In this document: positions 8,917-17,949 of the stretch, piece by piece
Position numbering within the stretch: the stretch's first letter is position 1
Layout: each line of letters opens with the position of its first letter
Assembly: GCA_005793345.1 (NCBI GenBank)
Contig: SXSU01000084.1
Coordinates: 1 to 64,000, forward strand
Source of the DNA: Bdellovibrionales bacterium
Lineage (GTDB): Bacteria > Bdellovibrionota > Bdellovibrionia > Bdellovibrionales > Bdellovibrionaceae
Reading direction: 5' to 3'
DNA: 64,000 nt
Made by a program: the position numbers and the translations under genes
Notes under the pieces: generated by a model
Told to the model about the DNA's origin: nothing
The model's input: only the letters and a program-made list of their open reading frames with translations
The model's database searches: none

Positions 8917-10470
8917 TTACTTTGAACCACTTTTTACACCATAAAACAAATAGTCAATTTGTCGATTAGTAGTGCCGCTTGGGCGAATGACCTTTCGAGT
9001 TTCTGCAGACTTCAAAATCATTTTAGCGGTGGGTTTTGAAATTTTCATTTCATTAGAAAATTGAGTAACATTAAATCTTTTTGAACCCCATTTTTGTTTA
9101 AAAACTTTTAACAAAAATTGATCGTAATGAACAAAAAGTTGAATTGGTCTTTTTATACAGATAGTGTTGTCAGATGAAAATAATAAATTACCATTCTTCA
9201 GTTGAATTCTAGGCTCATAAAATAAAAATTTTAACTCTATATTAAGACGCTTAACCATATTTCTGACTCTACTAGGTGAGGTAAACGGATTGAAGTACTC
9301 ATTAGAATATAAAACAGAAAATAATTCTCCAATTTTTGGAGGCTTATAAATATCTTTTGTGATTTCATTTAATATAGTCCAAAAGTTTTTATTGCAGGTC
9401 AATTTAGAAGATAAATTCATCATATCTAGATTAACTTCATTATTTAAATTCGTTAGAGAAAAATTTCCATCTTCTTTTGAATCATAATTAATGTTTGCAA
9501 TATTTGTAGGATTATAAATAATATTCTCGATTTTATTATTAAATTTTTTCATTACATCAATATCTAAAGGATAATTTTGCATGAGAATATTTTTATATCC
9601 TCTGTTCGAACTTCCCCAGTAGACTTTTCTCATTAATTCATAATTTTTTGTCAGTCTTGCTAAATGAAAATCACAGTCTCTAATTGTTTCATAGTGATTT
9701 ATTCTAGAGGCCTCATTTCTAACAAAAATAAGACCACTTTGAGCTTTAATACTATCTGGATTTTTATGTAAATTTAGTATTGCTAGCCATTTTTCAACAA
9801 AAATTCGATAGCGGTAGGCTCTATCCTTTAATAATGTTTGTGCGCACTGTAGATGGTATTCAGCTTCAGTAAAAGCCAATTTGAAATAGTAGAGTTGTCC
9901 TATAAGTTCATGACTATTTCCTAATAGAAGATGATGTTCATTTTCGATTAGATTTTTTTGTAATTTATTAAAGAGTTTAATTGCATCATGTTCTAAACGA
10001 AGTCCAACATAAACTGATAACAAATTAATTTCACCAACAAGTCTTTGGTAATTGGTTAATTCTGGAGAATGAATATACTTTTTTAAATAAGGTAAGGCTT
10101 TTTTATATTCCCATCGACCTAAATGTAAAAAAGCTTTTGTCAACCAACTGGGATGAAAATCTGAAATTTGATTTAAATAGTGTTCAGCTTCATTAAAAGA
10201 GCCTATCCAAATCAGGGAAGTCGCATAAGTATTTATCTCTAAAAATGTTGGAGTAATATTTGATAATTGATTTTGAACTTTGATAATAGGATAGAGAATT
10301 CTCATCGCCAAGACGTAGGAATTATTTCGATTTGAAAAATTGGCTAATCTAACTAAGTACTCTCGCTTTGGTTTACTTTGAAGCAACAAATGAATTAATT
10401 GTAAGGCTTGAGAACGAATTCCGGTCTGAGTTAGTTTTTCAATTTGAATAAGATTGTTTTCAACATTCAT
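8917..10470 (-). CDS. TPR protein with C-terminal winged-helix domains, putative regulator (paralogue 1)
   Basis: Cytoplasmic protein of 517 residues without a signal peptide. Residues about 1-300 are a series of helical TPR-like repeats (for example GSFNEAEHYLNQI and LAFTEAEYHLQCAQTLLK). The C-terminal third has two DNA-binding-like segments. One is an OmpR/SARP-like stretch around SPSRVRNMVKRLNIEL, followed by a beta-wing. The other is a terminal helix-turn-helix around NEMKISKPTAKMILKSAETR. A protein of 512 residues at 42150 has the same architecture and aligns throughout, so the two are paralogues. AGGA lies 7 nt before the ATG. The gene diverges from the ThiF-like gene, which it might control. 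The regulator role is inferred from domains. Confidence 0.75.
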   Translation of the reverse strand: MNVENNLIQIEKLTQTGIRSQALQLIHLLLQSKPKREYLVRLANFSNRNNSYVLAMRILYPIIKVQNQLSNITPTFLEINTYATSLIWIGSFNEAEHYLNQISDFHPSWLTKAFLHLGRWEYKKALPYLKKYIHSPELTNYQRLVGEINLLSVYVGLRLEHDAIKLFNKLQKNLIENEHHLLLGNSHELIGQLYYFKLAFTEAEYHLQCAQTLLKDRAYRYRIFVEKWLAILNLHKNPDSIKAQSGLIFVRNEASRINHYETIRDCDFHLARLTKNYELMRKVYWGSSNRGYKNILMQNYPLDIDVMKKFNNKIENIIYNPTNIANINYDSKEDGNFSLTNLNNEVNLDMMNLSSKLTCNKNFWTILNEITKDIYKPPKIGELFSVLYSNEYFNPFTSPSRVRNMVKRLNIELKFLFYEPRIQLKNGNLLFSSDNTICIKRPIQLFVHYDQFLLKVFKQKWGSKRFNVTQFSNEMKISKPTAKMILKSAETRKVIRPSGTTNRQIDYLFYGVKSGSK

Positions 10471-10767
10471 ATAAAGGTCCTGTTATTTTAATTTTAACAT
10501 ATCGATTATAAAAGTCTCTCAAAAAATTCTGGTGATAAAATCTTATAACTGTTTCGATTAAATCTGACATATTCCCAAGTTATTTTTTGAATCTCACACC
10601 TAGGTAGGAAGTTTATCAATTTGAAACAATTGTAATAAGGTACTAATATTATGAATAAATTAAAATAAATGGATGATTATTTGTTACAATACATTTTCAT
10701 AAACTCAACATATTATTAAATACATGGAAACGAATTAAGTTTTAAGAAATAAATAATAGGAGGAATT
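10471..10767. other. Divergent intergenic region between TPR regulator and ThiF-like gene
   Basis: AT-rich 297-bp gap holding both promoters. No hairpin repeat, RNA gene or small ORF with a ribosome site was seen. An AGGAGG-type site ends it just before the ThiF-like ATG. Confidence 0.5.
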
Positions 10768-11676
10768 ATGACATCATTTAAATATGAAACAGCTTTTCAA
10801 AGAAACATTGGTTGGGTTACGACAAAAGAGCAAAGTGAAATTAGCAAAAAAAGAATTGCTATTGGAGGACTTGGAGGAGTGGGAGGAAGTTATCTGATCA
10901 CTTTATCAAGACTAGGATTTGCTAAATTTAATATCTCTGATTTGGATAGTTTTGATCTGTCAAATTTTAATCGTCAATATGGAGCAAGTTTAAAGACTAT
11001 AGGTGAGTCAAAAATTTCAGTCATGGAAAAGCATATCCATGATATTAATCCAAATGCTGAATTAAATATTTTTCCAGAAGGCATCAATAAACTTAATTAT
11101 ATAGAATTTCTAAAAGGTGCAGATCTTTACTTAGATAGTCTAGATCTTTATGCGACTCCATTAAGAAAATTAATATTTGATTATTGCTACAACAATAATA
11201 TACCAATAGTGACAGCCGCGCCAATTGGAATGACGACATCTCTTTTGATATTTACATCAAAAGGAATGAGTCCTCGTGAGTATTTTGGTTGGAAGGACGA
11301 AGAGAGTGTGGAACAACATATTATAAGATTTCTTGTAGGAGTGAGTCCAAGGATGAAGGCTATTGGAGATTTAATTCAAGAAGACGGACTGCAAATTGCA
11401 AATAAGAAATTACCCTCTTTGGCATTGGGTATAGAAATGAGTGCTGCAGTTGCATGTTCTGCTGTCTTAAAAATTTTGTTAAATAGAGGTGAAATTAAAG
11501 TTGCTCCATACACTTGCCATTTTGATGCTTTCAATAACGAGCAATACTTTACATATAGACCCTTTGGAGCAAGAAACCCTTTAACCAAACTTGTTAGAAG
11601 TATTTTTGAAAAAAGATTTTTAACATCACAACGGTTAATCGAAAAAAATATATATTCAAATAATAGTTGTTTATAA
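10768..11676 (+). CDS. ThiF/HesA-family E1-like adenylyltransferase
   Basis: E1-like enzymes adenylate the C-terminus of a ubiquitin-like protein or a peptide. Residues 31-42 contain the nucleotide-binding loop GGLGGVGGSYL. SDLDSFDLSNFNRQYGA then matches the D-x-D...N-x-N-R-Q signature of ThiF/MoeB/E1, and YLDSLD follows. The CxxC zinc pairs of MoeB/ThiF and an evident catalytic Cys are missing. The segment FLVGVSPRM and the C-terminal YRPFGARNPLTKLVR resemble a group of stand-alone proteobacterial ThiF-like proteins of unknown function. No ThiS/MoaD-like partner, thiazole synthase or peptidase of a CBASS-like system is next to it. RBS AGGAGG lies 6 nt before the ATG. A hairpin repeat follows. 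Confidence 0.85.
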   Translation: MTSFKYETAFQRNIGWVTTKEQSEISKKRIAIGGLGGVGGSYLITLSRLGFAKFNISDLDSFDLSNFNRQYGASLKTIGESKISVMEKHIHDINPNAELNIFPEGINKLNYIEFLKGADLYLDSLDLYATPLRKLIFDYCYNNNIPIVTAAPIGMTTSLLIFTSKGMSPREYFGWKDEESVEQHIIRFLVGVSPRMKAIGDLIQEDGLQIANKKLPSLALGIEMSAAVACSAVLKILLNRGEIKVAPYTCHFDAFNNEQYFTYRPFGARNPLTKLVRSIFEKRFLTSQRLIEKNIYSNNSCL

Positions 11677-11730
11677 TTACGTTTGATCGCTAGATCGATC
11701 TATTGTTTCACACAGAAACATAAGTTGGAT

Positions 11731-11845
11731 TTTCATAATACGGAGTGATTGAAAGTCGCCCCCAACAAACAGGAAAATAACGGCGCATGATTTTGTCTCG
11801 CATACAATCGCGATGCGATCAGACTTAATCATGAGCAGTTATTTG
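11731..11845 (-). repeat. Composite hairpin repeat with tail hairpin
   Basis: Reverse-oriented full copy. The left end is the tail module (ATACGGAGTGATTGAAAG then TCGCCCCCAACAAAC), followed by the main stem with the GCGATGCGAT apex and the TCTCGCAT variant arm. It lies between the ThiF-like gene end and the next lipoprotein gene. Confidence 0.85.
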
Positions 11846-11937
11846 AAAACCTAAATTTTTGTTTGTATTCTCAAAACAAGACAATAAAGAAAAATAAATT
11901 TTTAATTAAACAAGAAAATGTGTTACTATATATTAAG

Positions 11938-14274
11938 ATGAATAATTTTAATTTATTACACAGAAAAATATTTAAAGTAGTGAGTAAAGTAATCATTGTT
12001 TTTGGCTTTTTACTTCTTATTTTGTTGTTTCAAAATTGTGGAAAGGGTTTTAATCTTGACTCACAAGTTTCGTTTAGTTCCTTAGAAGGTCTTCAAAGAG
12101 AAAACTCTGGAAATGGAAGTGGGTATGAAGGCAAACCAGATGAAATTTATAATCGTTATACACCTAATTTTTATTGCGAAGCGAAACCCTCTCCTATAGA
12201 ATACTTAAAAATACAAGATGATGTAATATCAATTTTTTCTAACAGATTTAACAAATGTAATCGGTTAATTGATCAATCTAGCAAAAAAGATTTAAAGTAT
12301 TCACCTTTTCAGAGTGAATTTGTTGTGATTAAAAATAGTTTGTTTACAAAACAATTTGGAAAAGCTAACGAAATTCCAACTCAACTAGCTGAAGCACTTT
12401 GTCGTGATGATTTTCAAAATCCATCAATTGAGATTATTACTCATTATGATTATTCTAAAAAATTAGCTTTAGCCCGAATATATTCAACTCCAAAAAATCT
12501 TATTGAATTTGAAACTAGTCGACTTATAAGCATTGACCAAGTTACATATGGTTCTAGCAATTTGAAGTTTAAAATTGATTTTACTACCAAAGATGAAAAT
12601 GGAATGTTTAAAGGAGAAATTGAAAATTCTCTAGCAATTAAAGATACCAGTTCCAAGAACTTAACTTGTGTGATTGGAGGTTCATTAGATGTTTCACTTT
12701 GGAATTTACAAAAAATATCAGATTATCAAACTTCTGTTTTTTTCACTAATAAAACAACAGGCGATTTGTTTTTTGTAAATTCAATCGGATCTACAAATTT
12801 TCATCTTTATCAACAAACAGTAGAGCAAAGTTTTTCTTTTTTAAGGGATGGTGTTAAAAACTTATTTAATGATTTAAATAAAACAGTATTTGGGGAAGAT
12901 AAGATTGTTGTTCCCTTTATGATGGGCTCTTTAACCGATGATATACAAATGATGCATTTAAATCATGTTGATAAATCTATTTCTTCAAAAGAAGGATATC
13001 AAACCCTTCATTTATTTAATAGTAAAAATTTTTCTTATATTTCAAGGAATGATTTTCCTTTTAAAGGTGATTTTCAATTTGATAGTCAAGGGTTCTTATA
13101 TCTTAATATTGTAAATAATGTAATAGATAGTTGCTGTAAAGTTAATACTGAGTTAATGGCTTTTGATGCAAAATTTCAATACTTAAAAACTATATTTTCA
13201 ACTAATGAATATTTTAATTTTAAATTATTAAAAGAAAAAAATAAACTACTGATATCTCCGTCTATTTTTTTTGAAGACGCAAATAATAGATTGATTATAT
13301 ATGATATCAACACAGGTGAATCAAAAAATCTTAATGTAAAGTTAGCATCAAATGAAAAATGTTTAATGAGGGCAACATTTTTTGAACCTCTCGAAAATGA
13401 AACTAAAGTTTTAGTATATGCTGAGTGCAATAGCGTAACAAAAATATTTATGATTGATTTAGAATCGGGAATTGGGACTCAAATTTCAAATGGTGGTGAA
13501 TTCGTAAGTTGGATTTCATCAAATCGGAAATATTTTATGCTAGATAAAATAGACAAACCAGACTTGAGATTGACTGATTTTTGGAATTTTGCTTCTGCTA
13601 ATACAAAAAAACTATTCAATTCAGCTGATTTAACTTACGATCCAATAAATGCAGATACTTGTCTTTACAATTTTCATAGTTATCAAATAAGAATTCCTCC
13701 AACTACGAATTTATTTGAACCGTTAAATTGCAGTTGGAAAATGGAAATTTTAAATAATAAATTATTTGCGATTTCTGGTGATAGTGGGAATTCATTTCCA
13801 ATTCGTTTAGACTTGGAAACGAAAGTGAGTGAAAAGATATGTACAAATATTAAAGAAAAATTTAGATATTTTATAAATCCAAAAGATGGAAAATCGATAT
13901 ATGCACTTACCTATGATGAAAAATTAAAGATTTATCATGTTTATGATATTAATGTTGACTCCAATGAATGTAGCTTAATTAATCAGTTTCAAAGTGAAAA
14001 CCCGTATGGTAGTCCTTACGGTATAAAATCGACAGAAGTCGGATTTTCAATTTATTTTCCAATTCCAAATACTAAATTATCAGAACTTTTATTTATTCCA
14101 GTTGATGGCAGACCTCCAATAAAAGTTAATGGAAAGCAAGATGGAAGTTACTCAATTGATGTTATTCCAAAATTGAATCGGTTGTATTTTGTGTCAAAAG
14201 AAATTGATAAAGAAAAGACGATTTCAACACCTAGCACGAGTTCATTTTTATATATGATAGATTTATCTCATTAG
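11938..14274 (+). CDS. Large lipoprotein with predicted beta-propeller-like region, unknown function
   Basis: The ATG at 11938 gives a short basic N-terminus, a hydrophobic segment and a lipobox LLFQNCGKGF. This is the FQNCG style of signal common in Bdellovibrio lipoproteins. An upstream TTG at 11863 is in frame but would put about 25 extra residues before the signal. The 778-residue chain has repeated short blades with D-x-x-T-G/N motifs (for example RLIIYDINTGESKNLN and KIFMIDLESGIGTQISNG). This suggests a WD40/TolB-like propeller in the middle and C-terminal parts, with paired cysteines. Predicted to sit in the outer or inner membrane leaflet facing the periplasm. No catalytic motif was recognised. 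It is flanked by a hairpin repeat upstream. Confidence 0.8.
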   Translation: MNNFNLLHRKIFKVVSKVIIVFGFLLLILLFQNCGKGFNLDSQVSFSSLEGLQRENSGNGSGYEGKPDEIYNRYTPNFYCEAKPSPIEYLKIQDDVISIFSNRFNKCNRLIDQSSKKDLKYSPFQSEFVVIKNSLFTKQFGKANEIPTQLAEALCRDDFQNPSIEIITHYDYSKKLALARIYSTPKNLIEFETSRLISIDQVTYGSSNLKFKIDFTTKDENGMFKGEIENSLAIKDTSSKNLTCVIGGSLDVSLWNLQKISDYQTSVFFTNKTTGDLFFVNSIGSTNFHLYQQTVEQSFSFLRDGVKNLFNDLNKTVFGEDKIVVPFMMGSLTDDIQMMHLNHVDKSISSKEGYQTLHLFNSKNFSYISRNDFPFKGDFQFDSQGFLYLNIVNNVIDSCCKVNTELMAFDAKFQYLKTIFSTNEYFNFKLLKEKNKLLISPSIFFEDANNRLIIYDINTGESKNLNVKLASNEKCLMRATFFEPLENETKVLVYAECNSVTKIFMIDLESGIGTQISNGGEFVSWISSNRKYFMLDKIDKPDLRLTDFWNFASANTKKLFNSADLTYDPINADTCLYNFHSYQIRIPPTTNLFEPLNCSWKMEILNNKLFAISGDSGNSFPIRLDLETKVSEKICTNIKEKFRYFINPKDGKSIYALTYDEKLKIYHVYDINVDSNECSLINQFQSENPYGSPYGIKSTEVGFSIYFPIPNTKLSELLFIPVDGRPPIKVNGKQDGSYSIDVIPKLNRLYFVSKEIDKEKTISTPSTSSFLYMIDLSH

Positions 14275-14363
14275 TTAGGTCGAAAAAATAAAGTTGAGTA
14301 AATTTATAAATGATTGAAATGAAATGTCTTTTGAGTCATGTGACTTTTATCGCTTGTATGTAT

Positions 14364-14387
14364 AAAACTCTACAGTTTTTTAATTCT
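14364..14387. promoter_or_regulatory. 24-bp inverted-repeat motif, copy 1
   Basis: The core AAAACTCTACAGTTTT is an inverted repeat (AAAACT, 4-bp spacer, AGTTTT), extended by TTAATTCT. An identical 24-bp block lies at 58545-58568. Both are 85-125 bp before the start codon of a secreted-protein gene, with related flanks (GTGAC upstream, TTACGTTA downstream). It may be a shared operator or promoter element. Confidence 0.55.
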
Positions 14388-14510
14388 TAAAATTACGTTA
14401 AAGTTAACCCCAAATGTACTATTTAATGATTAATAGGGATGGAAGATTTACCTTCCCTTTAATTATTTGCATCAGTTTGAAAGTTAAAGATAGTTTAAAT
14501 GAGGAAATTG

Positions 14511-15455
14511 ATGAAACTTAAATTATATATTATTTTAATATTTGTATTAAATAAGAATATTTCGTTTTCAAATGAATCTAAGTTTACACCTTTAAATCTA
14601 AATACAGAATATGTGCCTGTACATGTACAATCTTTTTTTCTTCATAAATCAACACAATTAGTTCGAGAGATAAGAGAGAATTGTAAGATTGATCAGATAG
14701 GAAATATAAACTTAATTGATCTTTTAGAAAAAACAAAAAAAATTAGTTGGAGGTTAAATTCTAATGGAAATCAATTAATTACTGCAGGAGATTTTTCAAG
14801 AGATTGGGCTGTTACACAAGCTAATTTAGTTACGATTAATGAGGCAATCGATTTAGAATCTTCATACAGTTGGTTGAGAAGTAAAATGGTACCTTATATT
14901 TCTTTTCATGAGCTTGCACGAGCTGTTGGATTAAGTTCGTATGATGAAAATTATGAACTGACTTTAGCTTTTATTTGGCTCAGTAGCCACTGTGAAGATT
15001 ATGATATGATTGAAAAATATATTCCTAAATTGCAAATTGCACTAGGTGGTGGTGGTAATGGAAGTGATTCAGAAGGAGGTTCGACTACGACAAATGGAGG
15101 AGGAAGCGATGTCGCGTTTTCTGCAAAATTCATTATGTTAAGTATTGCTACTTTATGGGGGGAGAATGACAAGTCTCCTGATGATACAATTCCTGAGCTT
15201 AAATTATTTAAATCTAAAAAAGAGTATTTAAAAAAAATAATTGAAGCAAGAGTTGAATCGTCCTCTCAATTACAGTCTGAGCAAATATCTATTAAATATG
15301 ATAATCAAGGAATAAAATATTACTTAATTTCAGATAAATCTTTTCTCAATGAAGGTGTGAATAAAAATATAAATTCAGCGCATTTAAATATTGTACTACC
15401 ATTGATAAAATATATTTCAGAGGATCAAAATGAAACCCCACGAAATACTGACTAA
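14511..15455 (+). CDS. Secreted protein of unknown function paired with a DUF4423 regulator
   Basis: The start chosen is the ATG at 14511, with GAGGA 5 nt upstream; an in-frame ATG at 14499 has no such site. Signal peptide MKLKLYIILIFVLNKNISFS, then a mature domain of about 170 residues. It includes SWRLNSNGNQLITAGDFSRD and an FHELARAVGL helix. A Gly/Ser/Thr-rich linker follows (about residues 180-205), then a C-terminal helical segment. The His-Glu pair is not HExxH, so a protease call is not supported. The last 26 bp overlap the start of the downstream DUF4423 gene in another frame, so the two form one transcript. Its upstream region carries the 24-bp motif shared with 58545. Confidence 0.8.
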   Translation: MKLKLYIILIFVLNKNISFSNESKFTPLNLNTEYVPVHVQSFFLHKSTQLVREIRENCKIDQIGNINLIDLLEKTKKISWRLNSNGNQLITAGDFSRDWAVTQANLVTINEAIDLESSYSWLRSKMVPYISFHELARAVGLSSYDENYELTLAFIWLSSHCEDYDMIEKYIPKLQIALGGGGNGSDSEGGSTTTNGGGSDVAFSAKFIMLSIATLWGENDKSPDDTIPELKLFKSKKEYLKKIIEARVESSSQLQSEQISIKYDNQGIKYYLISDKSFLNEGVNKNINSAHLNIVLPLIKYISEDQNETPRNTD

Positions 15456-16257
15456 ATTTCTTTTAAAAAAACAAGAGCATAATAATCATTTTTCATTGAG
15501 ATATTTAGCAAAACAACTCAAAATAAGTCCGTCTTATATTTCATTTATTTTTAATGGAAAAAAACCAATACCTCCTTCAAGAATTAGTTCAATTTGCTCA
15601 AAATTAGAAATGGATCCACTAAGTATTTCAATGTTGTTAAAATCAATTGCAGTTTCTAAAATATCAAAAAATAGCTCTTACTTGCAGTCAAATTTATTCT
15701 ATTTTGAAAATGAAATTAAACCTTATGAAGCTGATTTAACTCGATTTAATAATACTCATTATGTATCAGATAAAGATGTTCAGCTTTGGAGCAAATGGTA
15801 TTTCATTGCACTACTTGATTTAACAACTTGTCAAAATTTTAAATCAGACATTGGATGGATCGCTAAAAAGTTAAATTTAAAAAAAATAGAAGTAACGGAA
15901 GCAATTTCATTTTTACTTCAGAAGGGGTATTTAGTTGAAAAGAATGGACAATTAAAAAAGAAAAATAAGCATCTTAGATATTCAATAAAACAATCAAATT
16001 CAATAATAAGAAGTTTTCATTCTCAGTTTATGAAAAAAGCAATTGAACTCATGAATAATAATCAATCTGAAATTGATATGGCTAAGAGATTAATAAATGG
16101 TACAACATTAGCTGTAAATCCAGATAAAATTCATGAAGCGAAAAAAAAATTAGAAATTGCAATAAACGAAATAACTAAAATTTTAACTGATGGTAATTGT
16201 ACAGAGGTATATCAAATTGGAATTCAATTATTTCCCTTAACTATTTTACAAGATTAA
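15430..16257 (+). CDS. TIGR02147/DUF4423 family transcriptional regulator
   Basis: Cytoplasmic 275-residue protein. Residues about 1-60 form a Cro/C1-type helix-turn-helix (FSLRYLAKQLKISPSYISFI). Residues about 110-275 match the DUF4423 layout: LWSKWYFIALLDL, a second winged helix around WIAKKLNLKKIEVTEAISFL, then VEKNGQ and a terminal strand YQIGIQLFPLT. This family is abundant in Fibrobacteres and Bdellovibrionota and is usually encoded beside secreted or lipoprotein genes, as here. The start overlaps the preceding coding sequence by 26 bp, implying translational coupling. It probably regulates its own operon; the 24-bp inverted repeat upstream of the operon is a candidate target, which is an inference. 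Confidence 0.85.
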   Translation: MKPHEILTKFLLKKQEHNNHFSLRYLAKQLKISPSYISFIFNGKKPIPPSRISSICSKLEMDPLSISMLLKSIAVSKISKNSSYLQSNLFYFENEIKPYEADLTRFNNTHYVSDKDVQLWSKWYFIALLDLTTCQNFKSDIGWIAKKLNLKKIEVTEAISFLLQKGYLVEKNGQLKKKNKHLRYSIKQSNSIIRSFHSQFMKKAIELMNNNQSEIDMAKRLINGTTLAVNPDKIHEAKKKLEIAINEITKILTDGNCTEVYQIGIQLFPLTILQD

Positions 16258-16259
16258 TT

Positions 16260-16287
16260 CTGAGACGGCTTTATTAGCACGTCTCAG
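16260..16287. terminator. Short hairpin after the DUF4423 gene
   Basis: Perfect 8-bp stem CTGAGACG / CGTCTCAG with a 12-nt loop, 3 nt after the regulator stop codon. No T-run follows on either side, so termination by the intrinsic mechanism is uncertain. Confidence 0.35.
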
Positions 16288-16348
16288 TTGAAATATCTAA
16301 TTATTATTAATTGATTGGATATAATAAAATAATTTATTAGAAAATTTC

Positions 16349-17026
16349 TTATTGTGTAATTGATAAAAGAATAACTTCTGATTTAAATTTACCAACTTGG
16401 TTATTTAAAATTCCAGATTTTATAGTTATTTCTTTTAACATAAGACTGTCCAGATTTGATATTTCTTTAAGCCAAACTTCAATTGAGTCACCGGATTTTA
16501 CTGGTTCTAATTTATAGTCTAATCCTGCGCTTGTGAATGTTTCAAAAATATGACTTGAATTAAATTTACCAGCTGGCACAGTAATTTCTTCATAAGTAAC
16601 AACTTGCTCTGAAGTTGCAAATTCTTTTTCATCTATTGAATCGTCACAAAATTGAGCTTTACTAAAATCTACAATTTTTTCTGTAGTTTTTGCTTCAGGA
16701 AAGAATTGAGTGATTATAATTTTAGAAGAAATCTTTTCGTTAGAAGCATTTAAAATTTCTGCAGTGCTTTCTTCTCTTTTTAATTCGATGACTCCGTTTT
16801 CAGATTCAAATGTCTCAATATTCTGATATTTTGTTTTTTCGCCAATTTTCACATTACTTAAAATCTCAGCCCATATATCATCGCAATTATATTCATTATC
16901 TGTAGCATTATTCACTTTACTAAATTTTGTTCTCATTTCAAGCGAAGCATTCGCACTAGAATCAAATGTGTTAAAAATTAAAAAAAATGAAAACATAAGT
17001 AAACCTAAAAATCTTGTACTCTTCAT
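16349..17026 (-). CDS. Secreted protein of unknown function
   Basis: 225 residues from the ATG at 17026, which has AAAGGA about 8 nt upstream and begins a clear signal peptide (MKSTRFLGLLMFSFFLIFN, cut after ANA). The frame stays open up to 17191, but that extension has no ribosome site and reads like non-coding sequence. The mature protein is mostly beta strand, with VPAGKFNSSHIFET and DSIEVWLKEI. That pattern resembles the TapB/DUF3108 group of periplasmic proteins, where a V-PAG-F-C/S-H turn is typical, but this is weak. Predicted periplasmic. It converges on the DUF4423 gene. Confidence 0.75.
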   Translation of the reverse strand: MKSTRFLGLLMFSFFLIFNTFDSSANASLEMRTKFSKVNNATDNEYNCDDIWAEILSNVKIGEKTKYQNIETFESENGVIELKREESTAEILNASNEKISSKIIITQFFPEAKTTEKIVDFSKAQFCDDSIDEKEFATSEQVVTYEEITVPAGKFNSSHIFETFTSAGLDYKLEPVKSGDSIEVWLKEISNLDSLMLKEITIKSGILNNQVGKFKSEVILLSITQ

Positions 17027-17358
17027 TGTCTTTCCTTTCAAAAGGATTTCATAATTGAAATCTGGGCAAACTCTTCCATGAGGATTTTGTAATTGCAATA
17101 CATTACAAAATGTTAAAACTAAAATATGATTACCTTTTAGGTATACACTATAATAAAATATTCCTATATGAGTTGTATAAAAAAATGACACTCGTGTATT
17201 ATTTTTCTTAGTTTATAATATTTTTTATGATTTTTGTTTCAAGGTATCATTTTATACAAAAAAGAGTTATACTCAGCGCAACAATAAATTCTTTAGTCCA
17301 ATAAAGTAGACAGCAAAATCTGCAAATGGGTTAAAGATTAAAAATTAGGAGAATTAAA
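17027..17358. other. Intergenic region, divergent promoters
   Basis: 332 bp between two divergent secreted-protein genes. It is AT-rich. No repeat copy, RNA gene or credible small ORF was seen. Confidence 0.5.
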
Positions 17359-17829
17359 ATGAAAAAAATTATAAGTAGTGCTGTATTGTTATTAGTTTTT
17401 CAAAGTTCAATGGGTTTTGCGAAATTAGAATGTGATAAAATGAATGATTTAGTTCTTACGTGTTCAAAATTACAATCCCCAGCTAAGCTAACTCTTTCTG
17501 ATAGAAAAATAGATTACACATATACTGAAGATAGTTATTTTGAAAAAAAGGGAAAATTTATTGTTTGTAAAGGTAAAGAGTTCTCAGGAAACCAAGGGCC
17601 TGTAACAATAAAATTTTCAAATATTAATTTTCCTATGGAAATAGAAGCACAAGGTGATAGTTTATTTGGCGAATTTAGTTCAGGAGTTGAAGAAGAAATT
17701 AAAAGTTTTTTAGTTAATTTTGAACCAAGCGATGCTAGAGATCCGTTAAACTTAAAGAAGCAAAAATATATACGTTTTAGTAAGAGTGATGAAGATGGGA
17801 CCAAAGAAGCTCTATATAAATGTGAATAA
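17359..17829 (+). CDS. Small secreted protein of unknown function
   Basis: 156 residues. The signal peptide is MKKIISSAVLLLVFQSSMGFA, cut before KLECD. The ATG is preceded by TAGGAG at 9 nt. The mature part has four cysteines, at about positions 25, 35, 70 and 155 (EC, TC, VCKG, YKCE), which would allow two disulfides, and is otherwise beta-rich. No known motif. It stands 120 bp upstream of another small secreted protein on the same strand, and the two may be one unit. Confidence 0.8.
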   Translation: MKKIISSAVLLLVFQSSMGFAKLECDKMNDLVLTCSKLQSPAKLTLSDRKIDYTYTEDSYFEKKGKFIVCKGKEFSGNQGPVTIKFSNINFPMEIEAQGDSLFGEFSSGVEEEIKSFLVNFEPSDARDPLNLKKQKYIRFSKSDEDGTKEALYKCE

Positions 17830-17949
17830 GATTTCAAAACCTGATTATATTTTAGTTTATTACTTTAGTTTGGATTTTAAAATATTAAGTTGAACAAAAG
17901 TTAATATTAAATAAACTGAAATAACAAATTAACAACTAATGGAGGTTAA

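Noticed and set aside
10768-11676. ThiF-like gene as part of a CBASS or similar defence system
   Set aside because: No cyclase, E2-like, JAB peptidase or effector gene is adjacent; the stand-alone protein matches a different ThiF-like group.
14911-14950. Zinc protease motif in the secreted protein at 14511
   Set aside because: The sequence is FHELARAVG; HExxH is not present, so no metalloprotease call is made.
16349-17191. Longer 280-residue start for the 16349 gene
   Set aside because: The extension precedes a signal peptide with its own AAAGGA ribosome site at 17026, so the upstream frame is open by chance.
17535-17837. 100-residue minus-strand ORF over the 17359 gene
   Set aside because: Antisense to a gene with its own ribosome site and signal peptide; no start support.
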